Of a stretch of DNA of 12,328 nt, positions 1 to 6,205 are shown in pieces. The DNA lies in contig JAPDJZ010000101.1 of NCBI GenBank assembly GCA_029258815.1, positions 1-12,328 on the forward strand. Direction: 5' to 3'. How positions within the stretch are numbered: position 1 is the stretch's first letter; each line of letters starts with the position of its first letter. The notes beneath the pieces are model-generated. The model was not told the origin of the DNA. It saw only the letters and a list, made by a program, of their open reading frames with translations, and did not search any database. The stretch is from an archaeon. Lineage in GTDB: Archaea; Thermoproteota; Nitrososphaeria_A; Caldarchaeales; Wolframiiraptoraceae. A program made the position numbers and the translations under genes.

Positions 1-1
1 C

Positions 2-88
2 GGAAAAAGAATCTACAAGGTGTTCGCCGACGTCTACGATCGGCTGATGGAGCGGCTGGCCCGAAAGCTCAGCCACGAGCAAGCCTAG
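2..88 (+). CDS. 3' end of an unidentified protein gene (partial)
   Basis: The frame is open from the window edge to a TAG stop at 86-88 and gives a 28-residue C-terminus that begins GKRIYKVFADVYDRLMERL. The segment is basic and amphipathic, as expected of a C-terminal helix. Too little is present to assign a family. It is the only feature on this side of the gap that ends at 349, and it converges with the nuclease-like gene. The frame uses the same codons as the rest of the window, so it is probably a real gene end, but this is an inference from a short stretch. Confidence 0.5.
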   Translation, partial: GKRIYKVFADVYDRLMERLARKLSHEQA

Positions 89-98
89 CCGAGACCTA

Positions 99-123
99 TA
101 TACCGCTTAAATCCCCCGGTATA
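99..123. repeat. Inverted repeat TATACCG/CGGTATA just after the first gene
   Basis: TATACCG (99-105) and CGGTATA (117-123) form a perfect 7-bp inverted repeat around an 11-nt spacer, starting 10 nt after the stop of the upstream gene. It could be a terminator-like hairpin or a protein-binding site. Its left arm overlaps a TATA-like string (CTATATAC, 96-103). No T-run follows on the plus strand, so a simple terminator is not obvious. Confidence 0.4.
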
Positions 124-141
124 ACCTAAGACAGCAAAAAG

Positions 142-154
142 CGAAAGCCTTATC
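142..154 (+). promoter_or_regulatory. Candidate BRE/TATA for the structured RNA
   Basis: CGAAAG (142-147) followed by CTTATC (149-154) resembles an archaeal BRE plus TATA box. Initiation about 26-28 nt downstream of the TATA centre falls at about 178-180, exactly where the 5' strand of the RNA's closing helix begins. The match to consensus is moderate. A second TATA-like string lies at 96-103. Confidence 0.4.
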
Positions 155-179
155 CACCCCCCGACGCCAAATAGTTAAC

Positions 180-410
180 GGGCTGGCCGGAAGAGGAGGA
201 AGCGCCTGCAGGAGGACGCCTCCCGGGGGATGCCCCGGAAAGCTACTCCTGCGGTGCATCACGCGTCCACCATCGTGAGCGCCGCGCAAGCGGTCCTCGA
301 AGGTGGGTGCGTGATGGGGCTGAAGGGCGCTCCGCCCCGAGGGTGAAGCTCACGTAGTGGGGTGCTCGTAGGCCACGCTCCTCCGAAGGCCAGCCCCTAA
401 GTATCTTTTT
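180..410 (+). ncRNA. Putative structured RNA, family not identified
   Basis: The segment is GC-rich and folds by eye into nested, perfectly paired helices: GGGCTGGCC (180-188) with GGCCAGCCC (388-396); GAGGAG (193-198) with CTCCTC (378-383); AGCGCC (201-206) with GGCGCT (326-331); GCAGGAG (208-214) with CTCCTGC (246-252), capped by CCGGGG/CCCCGG (223-228/233-238); CATCACGC (257-264) with GCGTGATG (309-316); then CCACC/GGTGG (267-271/302-306) and a CCGC-GCAA-GCGG hairpin (282-293) with a GNRA tetraloop. The GNRA loop is on the plus strand and a T-run (406-410) follows the closing helix, so plus is the likely strand. The architecture recalls RNase P or SRP RNA, but the conserved ACAGAA and GGAA/AGCAG signatures are not seen. 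The last 61 nt are antisense to the end of the nuclease-like gene. The core at 200-335 is better supported than the outer helix, which could be chance. Confidence 0.5.
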
Positions 411-1057
411 AGTAGCCTTTTATCCGGGCATAGGTTGCCGAATCTCTCGAGATATCTTCTCGGGGTTAGTTTTACCACGTCGAGTAGGTCTACGTTGATT
501 ATGTAGATCGAGTGTAGCCTCATCTTCGTTAGCTTTTCCAAGGCGATCTCGGGCGTCTTGTAGTATCTATCACAGAGCCTCTTTAGTAGATTTACGTCCT
601 CGGCCTTCCTTCTTCGAGAAGGCTTTAGCAGGGTTTTCGGGATTTGGAGGATGTTATGGGCTGGGGTTGCGAGGCTGAACCTATCCGCGTGGAGGCTGTA
701 TCTGGCGAGCTTGCTTATGACGCGTGCCGTTAGATACGCTTGTGGGTCTAGGGCGTTCTCGGGCGACGTGAATCCCGTTTCAACCTCGACTATCATGCTT
801 CTACCATCCCTCCACGCCATCAGATCGGCGATTAGATCATTTTTCAAGGGATGCTCGGGATCGACGGCGTATCCTCGATCGATTAGGTAGGCGGCTAGAA
901 CGAGCTCCATGACCGAGTGGTTTATCTTCACTTGATTCCGCCTGTGAAGCGCTATGAGCTTCTCGGAGACCTCCTCGATCCCCCTCCGAGCCCCCGGCCC
1001 GTATCTCCGCTGAAGCGCCTCCTTAACCGCGAGGATATCGCGCTCGAATGGGTCCAT
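350..1057 (-). CDS. Conserved-type protein with a PD-(D/E)XK nuclease-like core, function unknown
   Basis: A 235-residue protein starting at ATG. The middle region reads as a restriction-endonuclease-like core: a helix carrying Glu51 (MELVLAAYLIDRGYAV), then D74 and D78 (KNDLIADLMAW), then a strand with E91-V-E93 (MIVEVETG). This gives E...D...ExE, with Glu where the last catalytic Lys usually sits; the ExE variant is known in BamHI. The C-terminal half is basic and helical, with no domain I recognise. A TATA-like GTTAATC lies about 30 nt upstream of the ATG, so the message may be nearly leaderless, separate from trm14 101 bp upstream. Its last 20 codons lie opposite the proposed RNA. The nuclease assignment rests on the motif pattern only; a DNA-repair or defence role would be a guess. 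Confidence 0.75.
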   Translation of the reverse strand: MDPFERDILAVKEALQRRYGPGARRGIEEVSEKLIALHRRNQVKINHSVMELVLAAYLIDRGYAVDPEHPLKNDLIADLMAWRDGRSMIVEVETGFTSPENALDPQAYLTARVISKLARYSLHADRFSLATPAHNILQIPKTLLKPSRRRKAEDVNLLKRLCDRYYKTPEIALEKLTKMRLHSIYIINVDLLDVVKLTPRRYLERFGNLCPDKRLLKRYLGAGLRRSVAYEHPTT

Positions 1058-1085
1058 TTTTCGGAGACCGCCGACCCGGCTACAA

Positions 1086-1092
1086 GATTAAC
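1086..1092 (-). promoter_or_regulatory. Candidate TATA box for the nuclease-like gene
   Basis: GTTAATC on the minus strand is centred about 32 nt upstream of the ATG at 1057, which would give a leader of about 5 nt. No good BRE is visible, so the call is weak. Confidence 0.3.
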
Positions 1093-1158
1093 TTACCGCG
1101 GCTTGGCCATCCATCATGGGCTAAAGCTTCCTCTAGTAGGGCGCTGTGTGGCCAGAGC

Positions 1159-2304
1159 CTAGCGCTCGGCGGAGACTACGAAGGCGTTAAGCCTGCCATA
1201 CATTATCTGCCTCCTGAAGGTTATCTCGTATCCCGCCTTCTCTAACGCTCTCGCGAATATCGTTGGCTTCGAGACTATCGCGGTTAGCCTAGCGCTCGGA
1301 GCCGCCTCGGCGATCGCCCTACAGGCTTTTTCGTAGAACTCCTCGATCTTCCTAATCCCCATTCTAATCCCGTAGGGCGGATTCATTACGACGTGATCCG
1401 GGCTCTCCTCGAGCCACTCGCCGAGCTTGAAGACGTCTCCGACCAAAAGCCTTATCTTCTCATGGACTCCAGCCTTCTCGGCGTTCCTCCTAGCGCCATC
1501 AATACTCTTAGGCGAGGCGTCAGAACCTATTATCCTCGGATCGAAGCCCGTATCGAATTCGTCTTCAAGCTCTTTCAGAATCTTCTCAACCAGCTTGGAA
1601 TCCACGAATCTAAGCTTCTGGAATGCTAGCTCGCTAAGCCGCTTAGCTCCGGGCGCTATCCTGAGGGCTGAGAGCGCGGCCTCGATCGGGATCGTTCCGC
1701 TTCCGCACATCGGGTCTAAGAGGATCTCGCTCCTCCTCCATCCCGCAACCCTAAGCATGCAGGCCGCTATCGTCGGCTGGAGGGCCGCCCGATGATGGTA
1801 AACCCTGTAGAATCTTCGATGAAGGGACTTTCCGGTCGTATCGAGGCCTAGGATGAATTCCGAGTCTCGGATTAGGCAGTAGAGCTGGACGTCGGGCTGG
1901 TCGAGGTTCACCTCAAGCCTCACCCCGGTCTCCTCCTTAAAGCTCTCGATGACCGCCCTTCCGACCGCGGCGGCCATATCTAGGCTCGTGAAAGGCTTAT
2001 CCCTCGAATGCCTCTCGCCCCGAACCGCGAAGCTCTGATCCCGCCCGATGAAAGGCGTGTAATCCACGCTCCTCGCAGCCCTGTACACGTCCTCCAACGT
2101 CTCGGCGCGGGCCCTCGCGAGCATGACGAATACCCTGTGAAGGGTTCTTGAGGCTAGGTTAAGCCTGATTATCCGGCTTAGGTCGGCTTCGAACATTATC
2201 TTCCCGACGTCCGGCTTCGCGTCAACCCCTATCAGCTCCCGACATTCCTCGGCGGCATAATCCTCGAGGCCGAATACGGTCGTCGCGAAGCATTTGAACC
2301 TCAA
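1159..2304 (-). CDS. trm14: THUMP-domain tRNA (guanine-N2)-methyltransferase, Trm14-like
   Basis: A 381-residue protein with a TTG start. It has the two-part layout of the archaeal Trm14/RlmL-like family: an N-terminal ferredoxin-like plus THUMP RNA-binding region (about 1-165) and a C-terminal Rossmann methyltransferase. Motif I is LLDPMCGSGT (195-204), the acidic motif II region is GSDASP (260-265), and the catalytic motif IV is NPPYG (308-312), typical of amino-group methylation of guanine. Trm14 makes N2-methylguanosine at position 6 of tRNA. A different guanine target cannot be excluded from sequence alone. The gene starts 13 nt after the GTPase stop, and the TGA of that gene is the first part of TGAGAGG, a likely SD for this TTG, so the two are co-transcribed and probably coupled in translation. 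Confidence 0.85.
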   Translation of the reverse strand: MRFKCFATTVFGLEDYAAEECRELIGVDAKPDVGKIMFEADLSRIIRLNLASRTLHRVFVMLARARAETLEDVYRAARSVDYTPFIGRDQSFAVRGERHSRDKPFTSLDMAAAVGRAVIESFKEETGVRLEVNLDQPDVQLYCLIRDSEFILGLDTTGKSLHRRFYRVYHHRAALQPTIAACMLRVAGWRRSEILLDPMCGSGTIPIEAALSALRIAPGAKRLSELAFQKLRFVDSKLVEKILKELEDEFDTGFDPRIIGSDASPKSIDGARRNAEKAGVHEKIRLLVGDVFKLGEWLEESPDHVVMNPPYGIRMGIRKIEEFYEKACRAIAEAAPSARLTAIVSKPTIFARALEKAGYEITFRRQIMYGRLNAFVVSAER

Positions 2305-2317
2305 GGCGCTCGGCCTC

Positions 2318-3475
2318 TCAGATCCTCAACTCGACGACGTCCCCATCCTCTAAAACGTGGTCCGGCCCCACCCTCTGGCCCTGAACCTTAACCGACCGGC
2401 CCCAGACCTTCGCATATTTCATCTTACGGGCGAAGTCTCGATGGATTAGCTCCGCCAGATCCCTCACGGTGGAGCTCCTCGGGAGGATTAGCGGCTTATC
2501 GGATCGCATCCCATCCTTCCTCGTATAAACCCTTATCAGGCTCAGTGAGTCGAATATCCCGCGCTTAAGCTCCTCCAATCCCTCGCCTCCGATCGCCGAG
2601 ACGCCTAGGATCGGAACCTCCTCTACGCCGATGATCTTTCTAAGCTCCTTCAAGACGCTCGAATTCGCTCGATCGAATTTGTTCACAGCGATCACCGCCT
2701 TCTTATGCTTGAGATCCCTTATGATTAGATCCTCGAAGTCTTCGGGCTCCGCGTCGCCGCTAACCTTCACGACCGCGTTCCTTATCCCTATCGATCTAAG
2801 CAGGTCCATTATCTCCCTTTGATCCGCTCTCAGCCTTCCGAAGATCACGAACCTTATGCCGCCGCTATCCTTCTTCTCGATCTCTATCTCGCATCGCTTA
2901 GGCTTCAGGGTTATCCCAGACTCGTCTAGGATCCTAAGTATCTTCTCGAGCTGGCCGGCGGGGTTCGCGGATCCGTCGAGGACTATCAGGATTAGGTCGG
3001 AGTTTTTCGCGAACCCTATGGACCTATTCGTGAAGTGGGTTTCCTTGAGGCCCTCGGTTAGGATCGCCGGAAGCTCCACCAGCTGGATCTCGACATCCTC
3101 GTAGACCATCATCCCCGGGGCTGGGAGGGTCGTCGTAAGCGGGTAATCGCTCACCTGGGGCTTGGCGTTGGTTAGGGCTTTTAGGAGACTCGACTTGCCC
3201 GAGTTCGCCGAGCCTATGATCGCCACCTGCGCGGCGCCCTCCTTCGGGATATGGAAATAGTCTTTTCTCGTAGCTCTCAGCGAGGCCCTCCGCTCGGCCT
3301 CCCTCCTAAGCTCCGCTATCCTCCGCTTGATCCTGCCCCTAAGCTTCTCGGTTCCCTTATGATCCGGAATTAGGCTTAGAGCCTCCTCTAAAGCCCTGAT
3401 CTTATCCTCGATGGTTCTGGCGGCCTGATACCTCGCGAGAGCCTTCTCGGCCTCGGCTGGGAGGTTTGCCGGCAT
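2318..3475 (-). CDS. OBG/DRG-type GTPase with C-terminal TGS domain
   Basis: A 385-residue protein from the ATG at 3475 (a TTG at 3502 would add nine residues). An N-terminal helical region rich in Arg and Glu (about 10-75, numbering here from the TTG) precedes the G domain: G1 GSANSGKSS (97-105), G4 NKFD (274-277), G5 SAI (302-304). The last ~70 residues are a TGS domain (PLILPRSSTVRDLAELIH onwards). DRG-family GTPases bind ribosomes or translation factors. The G3 position reads VELPA (142-146) where DxxG is expected, so the Asp and Gly are Glu and Ala. The ATG is preferred because a TATA box (TTTATTAA, 3509-3516) predicts initiation near 3486, downstream of the TTG, and GGCGGAG precedes the ATG. 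It leads an operon with trm14. Confidence 0.85.
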   Translation of the reverse strand: MPANLPAEAEKALARYQAARTIEDKIRALEEALSLIPDHKGTEKLRGRIKRRIAELRREAERRASLRATRKDYFHIPKEGAAQVAIIGSANSGKSSLLKALTNAKPQVSDYPLTTTLPAPGMMVYEDVEIQLVELPAILTEGLKETHFTNRSIGFAKNSDLILIVLDGSANPAGQLEKILRILDESGITLKPKRCEIEIEKKDSGGIRFVIFGRLRADQREIMDLLRSIGIRNAVVKVSGDAEPEDFEDLIIRDLKHKKAVIAVNKFDRANSSVLKELRKIIGVEEVPILGVSAIGGEGLEELKRGIFDSLSLIRVYTRKDGMRSDKPLILPRSSTVRDLAELIHRDFARKMKYAKVWGRSVKVQGQRVGPDHVLEDGDVVELRI

Positions 3476-3507
3476 CTCTCCGCCTAGAAGAACGTTCTTC
3501 AAGGTCG

Positions 3508-3519
3508 ATTAATAAAAGA
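3508..3519. promoter_or_regulatory. AT-rich promoter element between the GTPase gene and argS
   Basis: ATTAATAAAAGA is the only strongly AT-rich stretch in the divergent spacer. Read on the minus strand it gives TTTATTAA, centred about 37 nt before the GTPase ATG; the implied leader of ~11 nt carries GGCGGAG. On the plus strand it could also serve argS, although GTTTAACA at 3546-3553 sits better for a short argS leader. Confidence 0.5.
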
Positions 3520-3586
3520 TGCTGAGGCCGATGCCGCTGGGGAAGGGTTTAACAGATCCCTAGGCGGTTTGGAGGCGGATAGCCCG

Positions 3587-5470
3587 ATGGGCTTGAGGAG
3601 GCTTCTATCGGAGGCGGAGAGGCTTCTCGCGAGGACGGGCGTGGCGAAGCCCGCAGTCCAGCCCTCGAGAGACCCTCGATTCGGGGAGGTAACCTCGACG
3701 GCGGCTTTCCTCGTCGCTAGGGAGCTTAAGAGGGATCCGAGGGAGGTTGCGGAGGATCTCGCCTCTAGAATCGACCTATCCGAGGCGGAGCTGGTCGAGT
3801 CCGTGGAACACGTCAACGGCTACCTGAACTTCAAGGTCGACTGGACTAGGTATGCTAAGGCGATTCTGGATGAGATATTCTCGGAGGGGGCGGGCTACGG
3901 GTCTTCGGGGATCGGGGAGGGGAGGAGGATAATTATAGAGCATACGAGCGTCAATCCGAACAAGCCCCTCCACGTGGGCCACGCCCGGAACGTCTGCCTG
4001 GGCGATACCCTCTCCAGAATCTTCCGGTTCCTAGGCTACGAGGTCGTGGTCTTGAACTACGTCGACGACAGCGGAGCTCAGATGGCAGACCTGATACTAG
4101 GGTTCACGAAGCTCGGATACCCGCTTGAGCCCCCGCCCAACGCGAGGTTCGACGAATACTGCGGAGACGTGGTCTACGTCGAATCGGTTAGGAGGGCTGA
4201 ATCCGACCCGAGCCTAGCCGAGGAGAGGAGGAGGATAGTGAGGGAGATCGAGTCGGGAAGCGGTGAAGCGTTCAGGCTCAATAAGCTCGTGGTCGAGAAG
4301 GTTCTGAGAGATCAGCTCGAGACCTGCCGAAGGCTTGGGGCTAGATACGATATACTGAACTTGGAGAGCGCGATCCTGGAGTACGGGCTGTGGGAGGAGG
4401 TTTTCGAGAAGCTGAGGAGGCGGAGGGCGGTGTACTACGCGGCCGAGGGATCCAAGGCCGGATGCTGGCTTCTAGACCTCTCAGGCCACCCGATACTATC
4501 CAGAGAGGGCGACGAGGTTCTGGTGAGGAGCGACGGAACGACGACCTACACGGCCAGGGATATAGCCTACGCCGCTTGGAAGCTCGGCGGAACATCCAAG
4601 GACTTCGAGTACGATCTTTTTGGAGAGAATCCGGATGGAAGCCCGATCTACATAACCTCCAAAGATGGCGAGCTAAGAAAACCTATTCGGGATAATGTCG
4701 AGAGAGTGATAAACGTCATAGACGTTAGGCAGAAGAGGCCGCAGGAGATCGTGAGATACGCTCTAAAGCTCCTCGGCCTAGAGTTCGAGAAGTACATCCA
4801 CTACGGATACGAGGTCGTCGCCCTGAGCAGAAAGGACGCCAAGAGGATGGGATACGAGCCCGAGCCGGATCAGAAGATCGTTCATATGAGCGGCAGGCGG
4901 GGGCTATACGTGAAAGCGGATCGGATGCTCGATATGCTTAAGGCTAGAGCGGGCGAGGAGGTTAGGCGGAGGCACCCGGAGTGGGGCGCGGATAGGGTGG
5001 AGGAGAACGCCGAGAAGATCGCCGTCGCGGCTCTAAGATACTCGCTCATCAAGCAGGACCTCGACAAGCCCATAATACTAGACACCGACGAGATGTTGAA
5101 GCTCGAGGGGGACACGGGGCCATACCTGCAATACACCTACGCGAGGGCCTGCAGGATCTTAGAGAAGGCGGATTCCAGCTACTCGACCCAGCCCTACGGC
5201 GAGATAGGCGAGGATGAGAAGAGGCTTCTAAGGAGGATGTCCTATCTCCCAATTCTCCTAGACGAGTTTCCATCCAACCTGATGATAAAGCCCCTGGCCA
5301 ACTACGCCTATAAGCTTGCCTCGGAGTTCAACGTATTCTACGAGCACGCCCCCGTCCTTCAGGCGGAAGAAAATGTGAGGAAGTTTAGGCTCGCGGTCGT
5401 TAAAGCCTTCACGACCGTCTTCTCGATAGTCCTGAACCTACTCGGGGTCCCGCTTCTCGAAGTAATGTAG
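3587..5470 (+). CDS. argS: Arginyl-tRNA synthetase
   Basis: Class Ia synthetase that charges tRNA-Arg in the cytoplasm, 627 residues from the ATG at 3587 (a TTG at 3569 would add six). In TTG numbering the order is: N-terminal Add1-type tRNA D-loop domain (about 7-95), HVGH nucleotide-binding signature (PLHVGHARN, 133-141), the conserved LNYVDDSGAQ segment (162-171), RSDGTTTYTARDIAY (320-334), a KMSKS-equivalent HMSGRRG (439-445), and a DALR anticodon-binding domain containing TGPYLQYTYAR (516-526) near its start. All expected catalytic landmarks are present and the length is normal. GGAGGCGG lies 9-16 nt upstream of the ATG. The gene stands alone: divergent from the GTPase gene and convergent with the heat-shock gene. 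Confidence 0.97.
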   Translation: MGLRRLLSEAERLLARTGVAKPAVQPSRDPRFGEVTSTAAFLVARELKRDPREVAEDLASRIDLSEAELVESVEHVNGYLNFKVDWTRYAKAILDEIFSEGAGYGSSGIGEGRRIIIEHTSVNPNKPLHVGHARNVCLGDTLSRIFRFLGYEVVVLNYVDDSGAQMADLILGFTKLGYPLEPPPNARFDEYCGDVVYVESVRRAESDPSLAEERRRIVREIESGSGEAFRLNKLVVEKVLRDQLETCRRLGARYDILNLESAILEYGLWEEVFEKLRRRRAVYYAAEGSKAGCWLLDLSGHPILSREGDEVLVRSDGTTTYTARDIAYAAWKLGGTSKDFEYDLFGENPDGSPIYITSKDGELRKPIRDNVERVINVIDVRQKRPQEIVRYALKLLGLEFEKYIHYGYEVVALSRKDAKRMGYEPEPDQKIVHMSGRRGLYVKADRMLDMLKARAGEEVRRRHPEWGADRVEENAEKIAVAALRYSLIKQDLDKPIILDTDEMLKLEGDTGPYLQYTYARACRILEKADSSYSTQPYGEIGEDEKRLLRRMSYLPILLDEFPSNLMIKPLANYAYKLASEFNVFYEHAPVLQAEENVRKFRLAVVKAFTTVFSIVLNLLGVPLLEVM

Positions 5471-5497
5471 AGCCTCCGGGAGGCTACTCCACCTTTA
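5471..5497 (+). terminator. Hairpin between convergent argS and hsp20, with T-rich tail
   Basis: AGCCTC-CGG-GAGGCT (5471-5485) is a perfect 6-bp stem with a 3-nt loop immediately after the argS stop. A T-rich stretch (CTTTATTTT) follows on the plus strand. The hairpin reaches the hsp20 stop codon at 5484-5486, so it may act on both strands, but no T-run follows it on the minus side. Confidence 0.5.
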
Positions 5498-6056
5498 TTT
5501 TAACGCCCTTCTCCCCCTTTCCGACCTTCCTTAAAACAACCTCGAGGACGCCGTTCTTATAGGTCGCCTTGGCCGACTGCGGATCCACCTCGGCCGGCAG
5601 ATCCACCTCCTTGTAGTATTTCCTCTGCGGCGTATCCACGGAGATTATCAGCTTCCGCTCGCTCGCGTTCAGGTTTATGTCGTTTTTATCAACCCCGGGA
5701 ACCTCCGCCACGACCTTAATCACGTCCTCCTCCTCGTAAACGTCCACGAGAGGCTCCCTCGCCTCGCTGAGCTCGACTATCTCGGTCTCCCTGCCCGGCC
5801 TAACGTTTCCGAACTCTCTGATCACCGGCTTCCCGTCAGGACCGATCCTAATCGAATAGCCGTAGACTATCGGCCCGATCTCTCTAATGCGCCCCCTCTC
5901 GGTTCTCCTCTCCCTGATGAGGTTTCTCGGGATCTCCCGCTCGAGCTCCTCGAACGATTTCGAGAACATCTCATCGAATTCCCTCATCATCCTCTCCATC
6001 TCCTCGAAGATTCTGCTGAAGGGCGATCTCCTCCTCCACCACCTCTCCCAAGCCAT
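5484..6056 (-). CDS. hsp20: Small heat-shock protein (Hsp20/alpha-crystallin family)
   Basis: ATP-independent chaperone that holds unfolded proteins, 190 residues from the ATG at 6056. The N-terminus MAWERWWRRRSPFSRIFEEM is the aromatic, basic opening typical of archaeal sHsps. A charged linker follows, then an alpha-crystallin domain (about the last 90 residues) with PLVDVYEEEDVIKVVAEVPG, KLIISV and the hallmark NGVLEVVL. The C-terminal KIKVE supplies an IxV-like motif. The frame is open to 6125 with ATGs at 6125 and 6092, but a BRE/TATA (6091-6104) overlaps the 6092 start and places initiation near 6067, so 6056, preceded by GGAGTGGGAGC, is the best start. Confidence 0.92.
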   Translation of the reverse strand: MAWERWWRRRSPFSRIFEEMERMMREFDEMFSKSFEELEREIPRNLIRERRTERGRIREIGPIVYGYSIRIGPDGKPVIREFGNVRPGRETEIVELSEAREPLVDVYEEEDVIKVVAEVPGVDKNDINLNASERKLIISVDTPQRKYYKEVDLPAEVDPQSAKATYKNGVLEVVLRKVGKGEKGVKIKVE

Positions 6057-6090
6057 GCTCCCACTCCGCCTACTACTCTCCCTCGGCTTC

Positions 6091-6104
6091 ATATAACCTT
6101 TTAG
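6091..6104 (-). promoter_or_regulatory. BRE/TATA promoter of hsp20
   Basis: On the minus strand CTAAAAGG (BRE-like) is followed by TTATAT, a good archaeal promoter. Its centre lies ~38 nt upstream of the chosen ATG, giving a leader of about 11 nt that contains GGAG. Confidence 0.6.
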
Positions 6105-6155
6105 AAGGGCTTTCGGGCGCCGCATACGGGGATCTCGCTGGGCGCTGGCGGGAGG

Positions 6156-6163
6156 ATTAATAT
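6156..6163 (+). promoter_or_regulatory. TATA box of the antiporter gene
   Basis: ATTAATAT preceded by purine-rich GGGAGG. Initiation about 26 nt downstream falls near 6186, just past the ATG at 6182 and before the ATG at 6206, which favours the second start. Confidence 0.5.
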
Positions 6164-6205
6164 GGTCGCGTTAAAGTCCTCATGGCCATCCGCGCGGATG
6201 AGAGG

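Noticed and set aside
107..289. 60-residue minus-strand open frame in the gap
   Set aside because: No SD, no recognisable domain, low-complexity composition, and it runs through the paired RNA segment.
308..324. C/D-box sRNA: GTGATGG next to CTGA
   Set aside because: The two boxes are almost adjacent, leaving no guide region. A similar ATGATGG on the minus strand near 1116 has no D box partner nearby.
180..410. Structured RNA as RNase P RNA or SRP RNA
   Set aside because: The closing helix and GNRA hairpin fit the general architecture, but I could not find the ACAGAA region of RNase P or the GGAA/AGCAG elements of SRP helix 8; the length is also short for SRP RNA. A covariance search could overturn this.
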